From Urophycis tenuis (Eukaryota; Chordata; Actinopteri; Gadiformes; Phycidae), in the NCBI GenBank assembly GCA_036785325.1, contig JAXIVH010000015.1:3826340-3890339 (forward strand): a stretch of DNA of 64,000 bases, in the 5' to 3' direction. Made by a program: the position numbers and the translations under genes. Below, piece by piece: positions 23,498-35,529 of the stretch; within the stretch, counting starts at the first letter, position 1, and each line of letters opens with the position of its first letter. The notes below the pieces were generated by a model. The model was given only the letters and a program-made list of their open reading frames with translations, was not told where the DNA came from and did no database searches.

Positions 23498-24490
23498 GTA
23501 TCAGCCGACTCGGTCCAAAAAGTATGCGAATTAACTTCTATGACTGATTAACAATGTGACAAAGGGGGTAAACGTCGAAATAGTGCACATAAGTTGGAGA
23601 ATGCGGGAGCTATTCCACAGCGTGACTTTCCCCTACATTGCTCAGGCGGAAGTCTCGAAACGACTGTAAATTAATGGGTTACAAACAGCAACATATCGGT
23701 CAAACTGCAAATAATAACGCCATAACGTTGACCCCAAGCAGTGTCGGCAAAATGTAATAGGTAGAATTTCTTCGAGGATACCTCTCTCGCACATCGAACA
23801 GACACAGGTAACACTGACAACCCAGTCATGGTGTCGGAGACACTCGTGTTGAGCATAAACAGAAATCTATTCTGAGCGCGAAGGTTTTTGGTCGTTGAGA
23901 TCCCAACGGTAACCGTGCCTGCTACCAGGACCGCCGTGGTGCCAAAAAGGATGTGATAAATATAGATGACGTATTCAATGGGTCGGTCAAAGTCAAACGC
24001 GAGAGGTATACCCCCATAACTAGAGGCTGTGGTGTTAAACGGGAACATATAGCTGTCTTGTGTGCCTATAGCCTGGTATGGGAACGAATAAGAATTGTTT
24101 CCTAATTTGCCTATTTTTAAACAAAGTTCACTGGTATACAAAAACTGTTCAAGTGGCTATCCAATAGGCCGTCAGGCTGAAGTGATTATTTGAAGATTAT
24201 ATGAAGTTATGCGCGTCAAGAGGACAATTTTCTTTGGATCACCGCAGTTTCGTTGCTTCACATGCTGTCATCATCTTATTTCTTATTACTACATTTAACC
24301 CTGTTTGATGGAGTAACACATTTATTGTTTAGCTTTCCATAAATGTTGTTTTTATCCAACAGATATAGTGGCTTCTATTTAGATTATGCCCACAGATTGC
24401 TCTTTCCCATATCTTCATGTAGGCCAGGCTACAATGGTACGTTGAGTTTAAGTGTTGTAATAAGCGGTTGGTTATCGGCATATGAAACGG

Positions 24491-25226
24491 AGAAGCATCT
24501 CGCTGCGGCCCGCGGGAAGGCGCGGCTTGACATCACGCCGCGCCCACATCACGGACAAGTGCATTGTGGGATTGAGTATAAGAATAGGTGACTTGTAATA
24601 TAATTTGTATAATAGTGTAACGTCCTGGATGTGTTTGATGTGTGTAGTGTAAGTTCTTGTATAATGTGCCCATGGTGTGTTAATGCTTTGTGTGCATTGC
24701 GTTGTCTCTTGCCTATGTCCTTGCTCTCTGTTAACTGCTGACAGCGCCTGTAGAGCGATGTCAGGCGTTGCAGGGGACGCCTGGGTATCAGAAAAAAGTT
24801 ACTGTTTTGTTGTCTCTTGGGTGTTCGCGGTTTAAGGATAACACTACCTCAATTTCGGCGTCCAACTCTTTCTGCACAGGAGTGACATAAAATCGAGAAA
24901 GTAGTAGCCTAAATCAATATGTGTTCGTGAACACTTGATACACCTTGATTTAACATAAAATATTTCACTACTGCACAACGAATGATTTGAGGAGTTTCCA
25001 TTTATTATTTCTAATGAAACGTAAGAGTTAGGTTACAAAATCACCTGCTGGATATGGATAAACCACTAAAATCGGTGTAATCGTGTTTAATCGCAAGCAA
25101 ATCCCATAATGCACTGGTACCGGTCGGGCGCATACAAATCCCAGAATGCACTTGTCCGTGATGTGGGCGGGGCGTGATGTCAAGCCGCGCCTTCCTGCGG
25201 GCCGCAGCGAGACGTACTTGGAGAAG
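24491..25226. mobile_element. Inverted-repeat element (MITE-like), 736 bases
   Basis: Terminal inverted repeats of about 75-85 bases (for example CTCGCTGCGGCCCGC at the left and its near complement at 25196-25213) enclose a non-coding centre. CGG flanks both sides (24488-24490 and 25227-25229). Unit I has the empty site at about 11582. It cuts upstream module copy 4 in two. The right arm also contains a short direct repeat of AATCCCANAATGCACT. Confidence 0.85.
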
Positions 25227-26440
25227 CGGGCCACGTACTGTGGCTTCACGTTGTCCGAGACTTAGCCCTCTGTCGGGCGTAACCATCAAGACATGCTGAT
25301 GCGTCAAAAAGAGATTTTGGGTTCACTGCATGTTAGGCTATATAATGAGTGAATGTGAAAACATAAACACAATAAGGCCTAATGGTCTGGGCACATTGAT
25401 TGATTACGAATAGATAAAGAATAAATATAGACATCATGCCACACCCCTAAATTGAGGTTGTCTAATATTTTAATTATTTGGGAGCATTTTGAGCAATTTT
25501 GGAAGATATAAATAGGTTACACATATATGTAGTCTATAGACCTATACAGGATAGGGCTTAGAGCCCTATCACATTTGCCAATCTAAAATAAAACAACATT
25601 ATCCAGTTGTTAAAATAGACTTGAAGGCTGATATGCGCCTTATTGCCTATTTCCCATATTGGTTGTAGTGCATATCGAATACTAAAAGGCCAATGCCAAG
25701 ACAGCTATTTGGAGGGTTACTTTTATTTTTGTATATTAGCGATGCGTGGACGGAGGAAGCCTGACTGGCCTTCATGACATTATCTGCCAGTGAAGACACA
25801 GAATAGCGGATCAGCCCATTCGGTATGACTATTCAATATGTGGGCGATCAGCTTCTTCATTCAATAAGCAATTTGTCATCTGTCAGCCACATGATTTTGT
25901 TCAATTTATGTGCATGCACTTTAATGCCTATTGCCTATGCTTCCCGTCAAAATCATATAGGCCTACGTAAATTTTCAGATCACTTGCAAATACCTCTTTA
26001 TTTTGCCTTTATAATGTTCCAGCTGGCCTGTGTGTTCTGTTCAATAACGTTTTGCCTAAATAAATAAATCTTGTTATGCTGCATTTTGTTGTTTGGTTCA
26101 TTTATTAAAATGCATGACCGTGAATAAGATGCACTCATGCGCATGCTGACAAGATTGGCAACAACTTAAGCAAATTCTCCAACTAAATTACATATGGAAA
26201 TTACGGTTGTCCGCAATCTCTTGCATTTGAAACGAAATAACAACAAAGCAATTGAAGGACTACTTTTCAGCAGCACGCGCAACGAGACAACGCACAAAGC
26301 CACGGCCTCAGCATGCTCTGCCATCTCGAGGAGCGGTCGGTGCAGTCACAGCAATATGGGGATTCGGGTGAGAAAATACAATAACCGCGCAGCAAAAGTG
26401 CATTCATTTCCACGAAAAACGTGTCCTGCAAGTACAAATC

Positions 26441-26639
<199 letters not shown>

Positions 26640-26771
26640 CCCAGGCCTTACAGTGCGCTGTAATTACGACTTTCTTTGGATCACAGAAGGTTCGTTGCTT
26701 CATATGCCGTCATCATCTCATTTCTTTCCGGATCCAACCCTGTCAAAGATAGTTATACTTTATACAGAATT

Positions 26772-26773
<2 letters not shown>

Positions 26774-26838
<65 letters not shown>
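26774..26838. repeat. (CA)n microsatellite
   Basis: About 32 units; the unit I array at 13050 is shorter. Confidence 0.95.
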
Positions 26839-26841
<3 letters not shown>

Positions 26842-27096
26842 TTTGCAATGTAGAATTAAATGTCTCGTTTAATTGACCTATTCCATTCATTATACCACTA
26901 CGGTTCTAACGCCAATGTTGAATAGGACTATAATATCTCCTATATCGTTATCTAATGTATTCTAACATTACGGTGGGCCTATTCGATTGTTCAAGTAGAC
27001 TACGTCTTTTAGTAAATGTGATGGATTTGATTTATGTTTAGGCCTACTAACATGGAAGCGACAATAATGAAGAGGTGCAGCATATTTCGAGTTTGA

Positions 27097-27993
27097 TTAT
27101 GTGACGATCTTATCGTACCTATTTTGGAGTATTGGACACAATCGCCCCCACACTGTTCTTCGTGCTGCCTCTCGCAGAGCCGGACTCCCCCACAAGTATA
27201 TGACCGGCGTTGACAGACAGTTAATCCGGGCTATGGAGGAAAACCCGCTGGAGGACACATTTGGGAAACGCAACATTCTATCGAATAGCATAATATTGAT
27301 CATTGAGGGGAGCCATAATACCAAAAAAGTAATGATGACCAGAATTGTGATTTTTAATGATTCCTTTTTTGCAACTCTTTCGACGCTGGGAGGTTCTCGG
27401 TCGAGCTGGTACCTCGCAACAATGTACAGTTTAATTGTCATGATCACTTTAGTGATTACAACTATTTGTAAAATGATAACATTTACAGCGTGCATCTCAA
27501 GCGCTTTAGCAGGAGGCAGGACATTAAACAAAAGTAATGTAAAATAAGTTTGAATCCAGCAATACGCATTAACACCAATAACGACGCGTCTTGTGATGAA
27601 ACGACTGTAAATGAATGGCTTGCAAACAGCAACATATCGGTCAAACTGTGCAAATAAAAACGTCATTACATTGACCCCAAGCAGTGACGGCAAAATGTAA
27701 TAGGTAGAATTTCTTCGAGGATATGTCTCTTGCACATCGAACAGACACAGATAAAACACTGACAACCCAGTCATGGTGTCGGAGACACTCGTGTTGAGCA
27801 TAAACAGAAATCTATTCTGAGCGCGAAGGTTTTTGGTCGTTGAGATCCCAACGGTAACCGTGCCTGCTACCAGGACCGCCGTGGTGCCAAAAAGGATGTG
27901 ATAAATATAGATGACGTATTCAATGGGTCGGTCAAAGTCAAACGCGAGAGGTATACCCCCATAACCAGAGGTTGTGGTGTTAAACGTGGACAT
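27097..27993 (-). CDS. Orphan rhodopsin-like GPCR, copy B
   Basis: This is a 298-residue intronless receptor starting MSTFNTTTSGYGG at 27993. The frame is open further upstream to 28128, but that part (residues such as GRGGAGRVCDGRKDQ) is 5' flank with no match in the other receptors. It is near-identical to copy A: same FAQFDRYVAV, TM6 LWLP and STPVIY motifs, and no TM3 cysteine. By eye about 15 replacement and 5 silent differences separate A and B. They cluster in the N-terminus, TM4 to the second extracellular loop (CWIQTYFT against CWFHIYFI) and TM6-TM7, while TM1-TM3 is almost unchanged. The function is unknown. Confidence 0.85.
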   Translation of the reverse strand: MSTFNTTTSGYGGIPLAFDFDRPIEYVIYIYHILFGTTAVLVAGTVTVGISTTKNLRAQNRFLFMLNTSVSDTMTGLSVFYLCLFDVQETYPRRNSTYYILPSLLGVNVMTFLFAQFDRYVAVCKPFIYSRFITRRVVIGVNAYCWIQTYFTLLLFNVLPPAKALEMHAVNVIILQIVVITKVIMTIKLYIVARYQLDREPPSVERVAKKESLKITILVIITFLVLWLPSMINIMLFDRMLRFPNVSSSGFSSIARINCLSTPVIYLWGSPALREAARRTVWGRLCPILQNRYDKIVT

Positions 27994-28472
27994 ATCGCTG
28001 TCTTGTGTCTTATGTCTTGTGTGCATATAGCCTGGTATGGGCACGAATAAGAATTGGTCTTTTCTACCATCACACACACGCCCAGCCCCGCCTCTTCCCA
28101 TTTCTCTGTCAACCAATGGGCAATGCATGCGTCCCCTTTACGCACAGCGGGTTCGTGAATTCATTCGTGAATATCAATGGGTAAATGTTTTTCAGAAGAG
28201 ACAACTCACAACATGTTACATAATTTGCACATTAAAAGTAGGTATACAGAACACTGTACAATTAGCCCATAGGCTGTCAGGTTTCAGTGAAATATGCGGA
28301 TTATTTGAAGTAGTCCTTCGGTATCCGGCATGCTTTTGTTTTTCAGACGTGAACTTCAAGTTTATTTTTCCATGCCAATCTACATGAACATGTATTATCA
28401 CGAAGTAGACTACATTTATTACTTTTCATAGCATTGGTTAGCCTTTTTGCCTAGGCCCACGATGGTCGATTT

Positions 28473-28739
28473 TTATTCACACTGCTCGCACACTGCTCGC
28501 ACACACGTACATGTACGCATGATGACTCGGTTTTGTGCGTCGTCCCAAACATCAGCAAGTAGGCCTCCATTCGCCGAAATTACGTTCATTTCTGCAAACA
28601 TTTCCATGGTACCGGCGAGCTCCACTAATCCACTAAGAGGCGTCGCTGTTACCCCATAATGATTATGGATAGTGTGGTGCGTCTCCGTGACATGGCGAAT
28701 AAAAACTTCCGGAACCTCACTGTTCAGCAGCTTTGAATC
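28473..28739 (-). CDS. Coding-like open tract of unknown identity
   Basis: An 88-codon frame runs from just after a TGA (28740-28742) to a TAA at 28473-28475 that overlaps an AATAAA. It reads like protein: LLNSEVPEVFIRHVTETH, then HYGVTATPLSGLVELAG and NGGLLADVWDDAQNRVIM. There is no ATG near the beginning (the first Met is at about residue 44), so it would be a terminal exon or a retro-copied fragment. I do not recognise the family. It lies upstream of receptor B and outside the duplicated unit. Confidence 0.3.
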   Translation of the reverse strand, partial: DSKLLNSEVPEVFIRHVTETHHTIHNHYGVTATPLSGLVELAGTMEMFAEMNVISANGGLLADVWDDAQNRVIMRTCTCVRAVCEQCE

Positions 28740-29066
28740 TCATGGCACAAGTAGTCAGCTATTACTCCAGTAGTTTAAAGCAATAATGCATAACAACAAC
28801 CTCCACAATTTGAGGTTGCGATGTTAAAGGGTACATTTTTAGAATATTTTTTTCTACCTCCAAGTATCTTGGCAATAACTATGTAAGTGTACCACAATAC
28901 TATAACGACATTTTCTGATGAAATGGCTACATTTCTTCCACATCAGACTCAAATCAAACATTTTCCAGATTTTAAAAGGAAATATTGAAATTAATTAATT
29001 ATTAGCCCATGATGTTAGATGTTAGAATGGTCATTCTCAGTATTTTTTTAGATATGGGAATTAAAT

Positions 29067-29265
29067 TTGTTCTCTGCATTTGATCCATCCTATGGCACAT
29101 GGGCAGGCTGCTATGTTCAGCGCCCGGGGAGCAAGTCGGGGTTCAGTGTCTCAGGGACACTTCGACATGCGGACAGTTGAGGGGAATCGAGGGGACTGAA
29201 CCGCCGACCCTTCGGTTGGTGGACGACCCACTCTGTCCACCTCTACCCACTGAGCCACTGGTTTC
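29067..29265. repeat. Dispersed fish repeat fragment
   Basis: GCGCCCGGGGAGCAAGTCGG, CAGTGTCTCAGGGACACTTC and ACTGAACCGCCGACCC, ending CCACTGAGCCACTG, follow the pattern of a repeat I recall as common in fish genomes. The family is not certain. Confidence 0.5.
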
Positions 29266-29584
29266 AGTATCGATATCCTCTGCTTTTCAGACTTATGGAC
29301 TGCCAATAAAGTAATTTATTTCAATGTGCATGAATAAGCCTGTGTTTTCATCCAATGTTTGCTTTTAATAACAACTGCATACACAAATGTAATCTATTCA
29401 TTTAAAGGGCTTTAGTTTTATACCATTTTGTATTTCCACACATGGGAAAGATCTCGAATCTATTGAATTATCCACAATCCATTGGACAAGATGGGTGAGT
29501 TATTATTCACGCTATATGTATGTCTCTGTTTGTTTGCGTCATCCCATTGTGATCGATCCCATTACGATTCATTCCATTTCTGAA

Positions 29585-29685
<101 letters not shown>

Positions 29686-30162
29686 AACAAAACAACATAT
29701 AAGTTGTGTTGGGGCAAGTGAGTAAGAAATTTCATGTGTAGCTTACTACGACGACTGATCTATTATTGTACATTTAGCTGTTTTGCTATTTACTATTTGC
29801 TATTTACTATTACTATTACTATTCGTTGGAGTCTAAGTGGAATACGTTCACTGCCTAACAATTTTGAGTTTTAAAAGGGCTATAGGCCTATAGGCATGTT
29901 GCATGAATTGTTCAATCGGTACATGTAGACTGTGGCTATATGAACACGCATATTAAACAGAAATCTATGGAGGCTGATTTTAGCATGCCATCATATGAAT
30001 ACACAATGTGACATCCATGTTATCCTGATAATCTGAAATTTAATCTCTGTTTGTGACGCAGCCAGTAGCCTATATTCAACGCCACAGTCGGTAGGCATAA
30101 CATAGTTGTCAGAGGTCAAACGACAATTTCAAATAAACATTGCAGGTATAGGCTTTATTACT

Positions 30163-31023
30163 TTACCTCCGTTTCGGACAAACTCTTCGCCATACAGTTC
30201 GCCAGACGGCCTCACGCAGTGCTGGGCTGCCCCATATGTACAGCGCCGGAGTAATCAATGCATTCAGACGTGCCATACTTGCAAACAAGTTTGTGGCTTC
30301 GTTTCTAAAGAGAAGTCCCTTTCTAGTTAGCTGTCTAACAATTATATTCACGAAAGAGGGGCCCCACAATGCCAGGAAACAGATAACAACAAAAACAATG
30401 ATGCGTAACGACTCCCGTTTGCTATCTCGGTCAGCGCTTGGCACTTCCCGTCCTAACTGATGCTTGGCAATAACATATAACTTAATAGTCATCGAAACTT
30501 TAGTGATGACTATGAGCTGGAGAGTCATTACACCAAAAGCATTTATTTGAGCCGCTTTTGAGATGGGTACCATGTTTTGTACCGTTACAATAGTATAGGT
30601 GTAAATCCAGCAAAAACAGCAAATTACAATTACAAAAGATCGAGTGATAAAGCGCTTGTAAAAGAAAGGATGACACACGGCAAAGTAACGGTCAAACTGA
30701 GCAAAGAGGAATGTTAACACGTTGACCCCTAAAAACGAGGGCAAAATATAATATGTTCCGTTTCTTGAAGGGTACCCCTCTTTGACATCGAAGAGGCCGA
30801 GGTAGTATACAGACAGCCCCGTGAAGGTGTCGCTGATGCTCGTATTTAACATAAAAACGAAGCGGTTCTGTGCTCGGAGCCCCTTCGTGCTGAATATCGC
30901 AATGACAACCGAACCGGCAACAAGTACCGAGCTTGTTGCGAACAGTATATGGAAAATGAAAACGAAGAAATCCTCTGGACTGTCAAAGTCTACGGACAAA
31001 GGTATGGAGGTGTTGGAGGGCAT
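30163..31023 (-). CDS. Orphan rhodopsin-like GPCR, copy C
   Basis: This intact, intronless 286-residue receptor starts MPSNTSIPLSVDFDSPED at 31023. It is clearly of the same family as A and B (shared LRAQNRF, MLNTSxSDT, GVNVxTFLFAQFDRY, GSPALREA) but well diverged and outside the tandem unit. The N-terminus has NTS and loop 1 has RNGTYY as glycosylation sites. TM6 has LWGP and TM7 ITPALYIWG. The third intracellular loop is short and basic (REVPSADRDSKRESLRI). It lacks the TM3 cysteine and the TM1 Asn of typical class A receptors. It is divergently oriented with respect to copy D, about 1.9 kb apart. Confidence 0.85.
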   Translation of the reverse strand: MPSNTSIPLSVDFDSPEDFFVFIFHILFATSSVLVAGSVVIAIFSTKGLRAQNRFVFMLNTSISDTFTGLSVYYLGLFDVKEGYPSRNGTYYILPSFLGVNVLTFLFAQFDRYFAVCHPFFYKRFITRSFVIVICCFCWIYTYTIVTVQNMVPISKAAQINAFGVMTLQLIVITKVSMTIKLYVIAKHQLGREVPSADRDSKRESLRIIVFVVICFLALWGPSFVNIIVRQLTRKGLLFRNEATNLFASMARLNALITPALYIWGSPALREAVWRTVWRRVCPKRR

Positions 31024-32926
31024 CGTGGGGCTCCGCCGGAGCTGGAGCTGCTGTCCAGAACTCTATCCAATTTATAGATCACTGGCTGGGCTTCAGGACA
31101 AACCACATGGGGGGCCCAGGGGGGTCTCCAATCTTAGTTTACGCGCGTGTCGACGGAAGGATAATCCAGTTGTTGTTGTTGTTGTTGTTGTTTTTCTTTT
31201 TTGTTGTTTGTTCTATCTGTATTATTTCAATAGACATTTTTTTTTTTTCTTATTTTGCAATTTGCAATTATCTAAACGAGATAGTATGCCGTAACACACT
31301 ACTGCTGCCGTTTTGTCCTTGTCTTTGTCTTGTTAAATAATTAATTTTAATATGAAATTTATCTCTGACGTGGACCAGGCATAGGCCCATATTTTATATA
31401 AAACGGAAGTGCAGCCTATAGCCTGTTCTAAGGTTCAGAAGTGCAATAATATAGGCCTTAATCGATTTATATGGTCCTAATAACATAGAATAACTATAAT
31501 AATAAGTTATAGAATAACTTATTCGTTTTTTATATTAGGTTTCTAACATGTTTTGTCATCTTTAACCGGGCAGCCTTTATTTAACCTTAATTCCTTTTGT
31601 ATGACATGTAGGCCTATATGTAACTATCGAGATCACATATTACGGCATATACATTCTAGCGCATATTAATATTAGTTCGTATGTTCCTAGATGCAGACCG
31701 ACATGCTTGTCTACGGGCTTGAAATTACGTTGAGATGAGTTCTGTTTAACTACTCATTTAATGCAATAACGATCAGTTTCTCGGTCTACAAAGTAATGAA
31801 CATGTTAGGAATTGAACCACTAGATGGCGTTAATATCGCTGATTTCGACACGATACCCTGAAAACAATTTTCTATGTGAATTGGTTAAGATTTACATAAC
31901 ATGCGATACGGTATGAAAGAAAAACTAGACTAAATTAGTGAATTTAATAAGTAGACATAGTCCTATAACGTTTGTACCCGTATGGGCCATGATTGACCTA
32001 TCAACTTGGATCCAAGTTCCGCTTTATATTAAAAAAAAAAAATCTATAAAGTGGCCACCCTGCTTATTTTTAGTGAAAAAGGCAAAATATGATGCAAGAT
32101 TAAATAAAATAAGTGTTACATGAACACATTTTTTTTATGTGCGGTCTCTGACATTTTAAAATGTATAAGCATATTTCCATGCATGTCTTTCATGCATGTC
32201 TTTCATGCAGTTATCTTAAATAGAACTGTTACTATTTATCTGGTCGGTTTGCACCCAGCATTTTATTTTATGGGACGCATTGTACTTTTTGTGGTGTTAT
32301 TTTTTAATTCTTATAAACGAATGCGTTTCAACTGGGGAATATTTGTAAAGTACTGTAGGCCTATGTATTACATTCGGATCTTAAAACGTTTAGGCCATTG
32401 ACATGGCTTTGTGAAGAGCCCTCATTTCTTGTCCACGACTCATTTGTTTGTCAAACCTTTTTTGTCCAAAAAAAAATATTGATCAACAAAAGTGTGACAT
32501 CTGTGTTGTGTTGTGTTGGCAACAGCAGGATGGTTAAAGCAATTTATACAGTCCGTATCGTACATGCTGTCAAATGTCAAAGGCACTCAAGCCATGAACT
32601 TAATCAGTCATTCGGTCATTAATTTAATATTAAGGGCATTTTTCTCGTGTTATTTGGAGAGTTTCGGTGCATTTTGGAGGCCTTTATGAACCGGGCAATT
32701 ATTATTTTTGTGACCCTCGCACCCTTGCATGTCGCATCAGGTGACATGTTTTTCTTCGACAACTTGAGAATCCATGGGATGCTGTTACCCTCATCGTTGT
32801 TACCTTGCCAACCCTACTCGATCGCCAGCACCGAAACACATAAAACCCAGCAGGCCAGAGTTGGGCAAGGTGTTGCAGACACAAACAAGCAAATACGCAC
32901 ATCGCTGTTTCTGCGTAACCGCATCG
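31024..32926. promoter_or_regulatory. Divergent intergenic region between receptors C and D
   Basis: This is AT-rich spacer with short T and GTT runs (31170-31240). There is no transposon with recognisable ends. It must hold the promoters of both receptors if they are expressed; no specific site can be assigned. Confidence 0.35.
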
Positions 32927-33790
32927 ATGAACAACCAGAGCTTTCCACTGTCGCCTGTGATGCCACTTACCAGTTTTGCCAATGTGTTGGTGTTTCTCTT
33001 CAGCATTCTTCTGGCGACGACCATAATTTTTCTGAACTGCTCGGTGCTAGTTTCCATTTTGATTAACAAATCGCTGCGCAACGAGAACCGCTTCATGTTC
33101 ATGCTGAGCACCTGCCTCAGTGACATCTGCACGGGGGTGTCTTATTATTATGCGGGTGTTTTCGACGTGAGGGACCACTACTCCTCTCCCACTAGAACAT
33201 TTTACATCGCACCTACATTCCTCGGGCTGTCTTACATGGCCATCCTCGCTGCTCAGGCAGACCGTTACCATGCGGTCGCCTCGCCTTTCAAATACTCACA
33301 ACGAATGACCCGAAACAGGACCCTTCTTGTCATTCTTGCGTACTGGGTTTATGCATTTGTCATTGTTGCTGTCTACAATCTAGTTGCAGTGGGGATAGCC
33401 AAACGAATCATCGGCATCGGTACGTTTTTGGCGAATATATTCACAGTCGTTATTATGATATTTATGAATATCCGACTGTTTTACATTGCCACGTTTCAGT
33501 TGAAGCGGGACCCGCCGTCGAGTGACCGGGACAGCAAACGCTCTTCGGTGTACCTCATCATTGTCGTTGCAGTTTTTTTTCTAGGGGCCTGGTTGCCAAT
33601 ATTCATTCACATTATTGTGTGTACTTTTGTCGGCACTACGTGTTACTCGTTTAAGAACGAAGGCACGGACCCCATTCGTATCCTACCCCGCATTAACGCT
33701 ATGATCACTCCTTTTCTGTATATCAGAGGGTGCACTGCGCTCAGGGAAACTCTGTTCACCCACGTCTGGAGATCACCCGGCCGGAGGTGA
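32927..33790 (+). CDS. Orphan rhodopsin-like GPCR, copy D
   Basis: The frame is open from 32774, but I place the start at the ATG at 32927 (MNNQSFPLSPV), giving 287 residues, nearly the same as copy C. The 51 residues upstream are Cys/Pro/Lys-mixed and look like 5' UTR. It is the most diverged member: TM1 keeps the canonical Asn (FLNCSVLVSI), TM3 ends AAQADRYHAVASP, TM6 is GAWLPIF, and TM7 is MITPFLYIRG. It shares NENRFMFMLSTCLSDICTG, the RDPPSSDRDSKR third loop and the C-terminal ALRE with the others. No TM3 cysteine is present. ADRYxAV followed by F.Y is reminiscent of melanocortin/adenosine-type receptors, but this is only resemblance. Confidence 0.85.
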   Translation: MNNQSFPLSPVMPLTSFANVLVFLFSILLATTIIFLNCSVLVSILINKSLRNENRFMFMLSTCLSDICTGVSYYYAGVFDVRDHYSSPTRTFYIAPTFLGLSYMAILAAQADRYHAVASPFKYSQRMTRNRTLLVILAYWVYAFVIVAVYNLVAVGIAKRIIGIGTFLANIFTVVIMIFMNIRLFYIATFQLKRDPPSSDRDSKRSSVYLIIVVAVFFLGAWLPIFIHIIVCTFVGTTCYSFKNEGTDPIRILPRINAMITPFLYIRGCTALRETLFTHVWRSPGRR

Positions 33791-35290
33791 GAGGGAAGGC
33801 TGTAGCGAACCTGTTTGACCAGCGTGTTTGGTAGAGGTGCATGGACAATATACTAACCAACGGAACGTTTCGATAGCCATGTAAGGCGAAGACGTTTTGT
33901 TTTCTGTCTCTATCAGTAATATTTATTATTTCTCTTTAAAAAAAAAAAAAAAAAAAAAAGAAGAAGCCCGGAATGTGAGGACCTGTTGGACGGAATCCTC
34001 GCGGTCTCCAGGATGAAGCCTTACCCCCCCCCCCCCCCCCAAACCCACACAATATTACATTATTCCTGATTTGTAAACGAGACGTATGGGGAAGTTGATG
34101 TTAAACACTCCAACATTCAGAATCAGATTGCATGATGTATCGGCGTGGGCTGATGGGTCTACCAGAATTGTTTCCATGTTGAGTCACCACATTTACACAC
34201 ATGTTATATAATGTGAATTCACAACGTGTACAATAAAATGATGTTAATCAAGGCGTTGCATTCTCTGTCAGCAGGATCGTTCGACAAACGCTGCAGCATC
34301 ATTCGAATAACACTTCATTTGTTTGTATGAGGACGAGCAGGTATGTTCCAATAGTGAATTCTTTTTTTCTTTTTTTCCCCCGTGTTCCCGTGGGTGCATT
34401 TCTCACGCAAACCACAGCGTGTCACGAGAACCCTTTGGCACAGCGCCATGTCGTACCCTGGCTGTGGGCTATTCCTGGAATGCCCCTGCAGCATTACGGA
34501 CCGCTTCCCATTATGTTTCAAAGGTGACAATAATGTAGGCCTTCTGTCCGAGCGGTCAGGTAATGGGTTATTTAAAAAAAAAAAAAAACAATCCCACCAT
34601 GATGTAATCCTAGAAATAGACCTGGCTGTTCACACTATATTCTGACCAACATGGTCCACCAATCGCATCTCAAGTTAACGTTGCGCATTGATATTGTTCA
34701 CCACATGACGGTTAACTTGGATAATGTGTTGTGAATCAAATGAAAACAACGAGTCGTGGAGAAGGGGGCATGTGTGCCGTGTTATCTCTGGAGGTCTCGG
34801 TGGTCTTCGTGAGGAGGAGCCAACACTTCCGCTTCCAACATCTGCGGTACACTCTGTTGGCTAAGGCTTCCCGTGGATGCATTTATTACTATCCACTAAA
34901 TATGTACCTTTGCTGATAGTAAATTTGTCATCAGGTCGACATTAAAGGGAAAATGGGGGGAGAAAAAAAACTTACTTGACTGACAAGGCCTTCTTTACCT
35001 TCAGGCCACTACAGGCGTCAGTATGTCGTTATTGTCTAAATGGTGAACGGTGGATATCGTGCAAGGAGGGGAGGCAATATCTATGTTCGAAATGCAATGA
35101 TAGTGGGCTACACGTAGCCTACACATACAAGTTTGGGCATAATAACCCTGATCGACAAACGCATTTCCACCCGCAAAACGACTGAATGCATTGAGTAAAT
35201 TTAGCAATTCAGTTGCGAGCGGTAGAGTCCTTTTGTTAAATCTACCAAATAGCCTATATCCATTAAAACCCACGGGGGCTAAATGTGTGA
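33791..35290. other. Intergenic region after receptor D
   Basis: It contains A runs at 33939-33958 and 34573-34587 and a C run at 34025-34039. No gene is visible. An AATAAA at about 34231-34236 (CAATAAAATG) could end the receptor D transcript. Confidence 0.4.
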
Positions 35291-35529
35291 GCTAATGGAC
35301 ACGAACAATTGGTATTCCCATAGTCCGTACCACTCATGAATGAATGCACAGCCTATTTCGTGTTTTGCAGCGATTCTGTTTGTAATGTGCGCCGTTCTTC
35401 GCCATATATGCGTGATTTGCAAGATATTGCGCTGAGAAATTGGCCAATCCCAGCACGTATGAAAGCTGCACAGGGAGCGATGTTTTCTCTGCTCAACTCC
35501 GGGTTGGCTTCTATTCAAATTTGGGTCAG

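Larger units (their letters stand above)
18382..23656 (-). mobile_element. Near full-length L1-clade LINE (unit II)
   Basis: The 5.3 kb element is flanked by the 14-base duplication GAAACGACTGTAAA (18368-18381 and 23657-23670). Read on the minus strand, the order is ORF1, a spacer with two long T runs, ORF2 endonuclease, reverse transcriptase, 3' UTR with CAATAAA (complement at 18418-18424) and an A-rich tail. ORF1 and the endonuclease contain stops, while the reverse transcriptase is open for 834 codons. The pattern fits a fairly recent but now inactive fish L1 (Swimmer-like by my recollection). Confidence 0.92.
18366..24112 (-). pseudogene. Receptor pseudogene 2 (5' half, split by L1)
   Basis: The receptor sequence is 18366-18381 plus 23657-24112. 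It has the same ACTGCAAAT two-base deletion as pseudogene 1 and the same loss of its 3' half. It has a second private two-base deletion at about 23810 (CAGGTAACACTG for CAGGTAAAACACTG), which shifts the frame in TM2. The N-terminal half still reads MFPFNTTASSYGGIPLAF. A 5.3 kb L1 is inserted at the truncated end. Confidence 0.9.
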
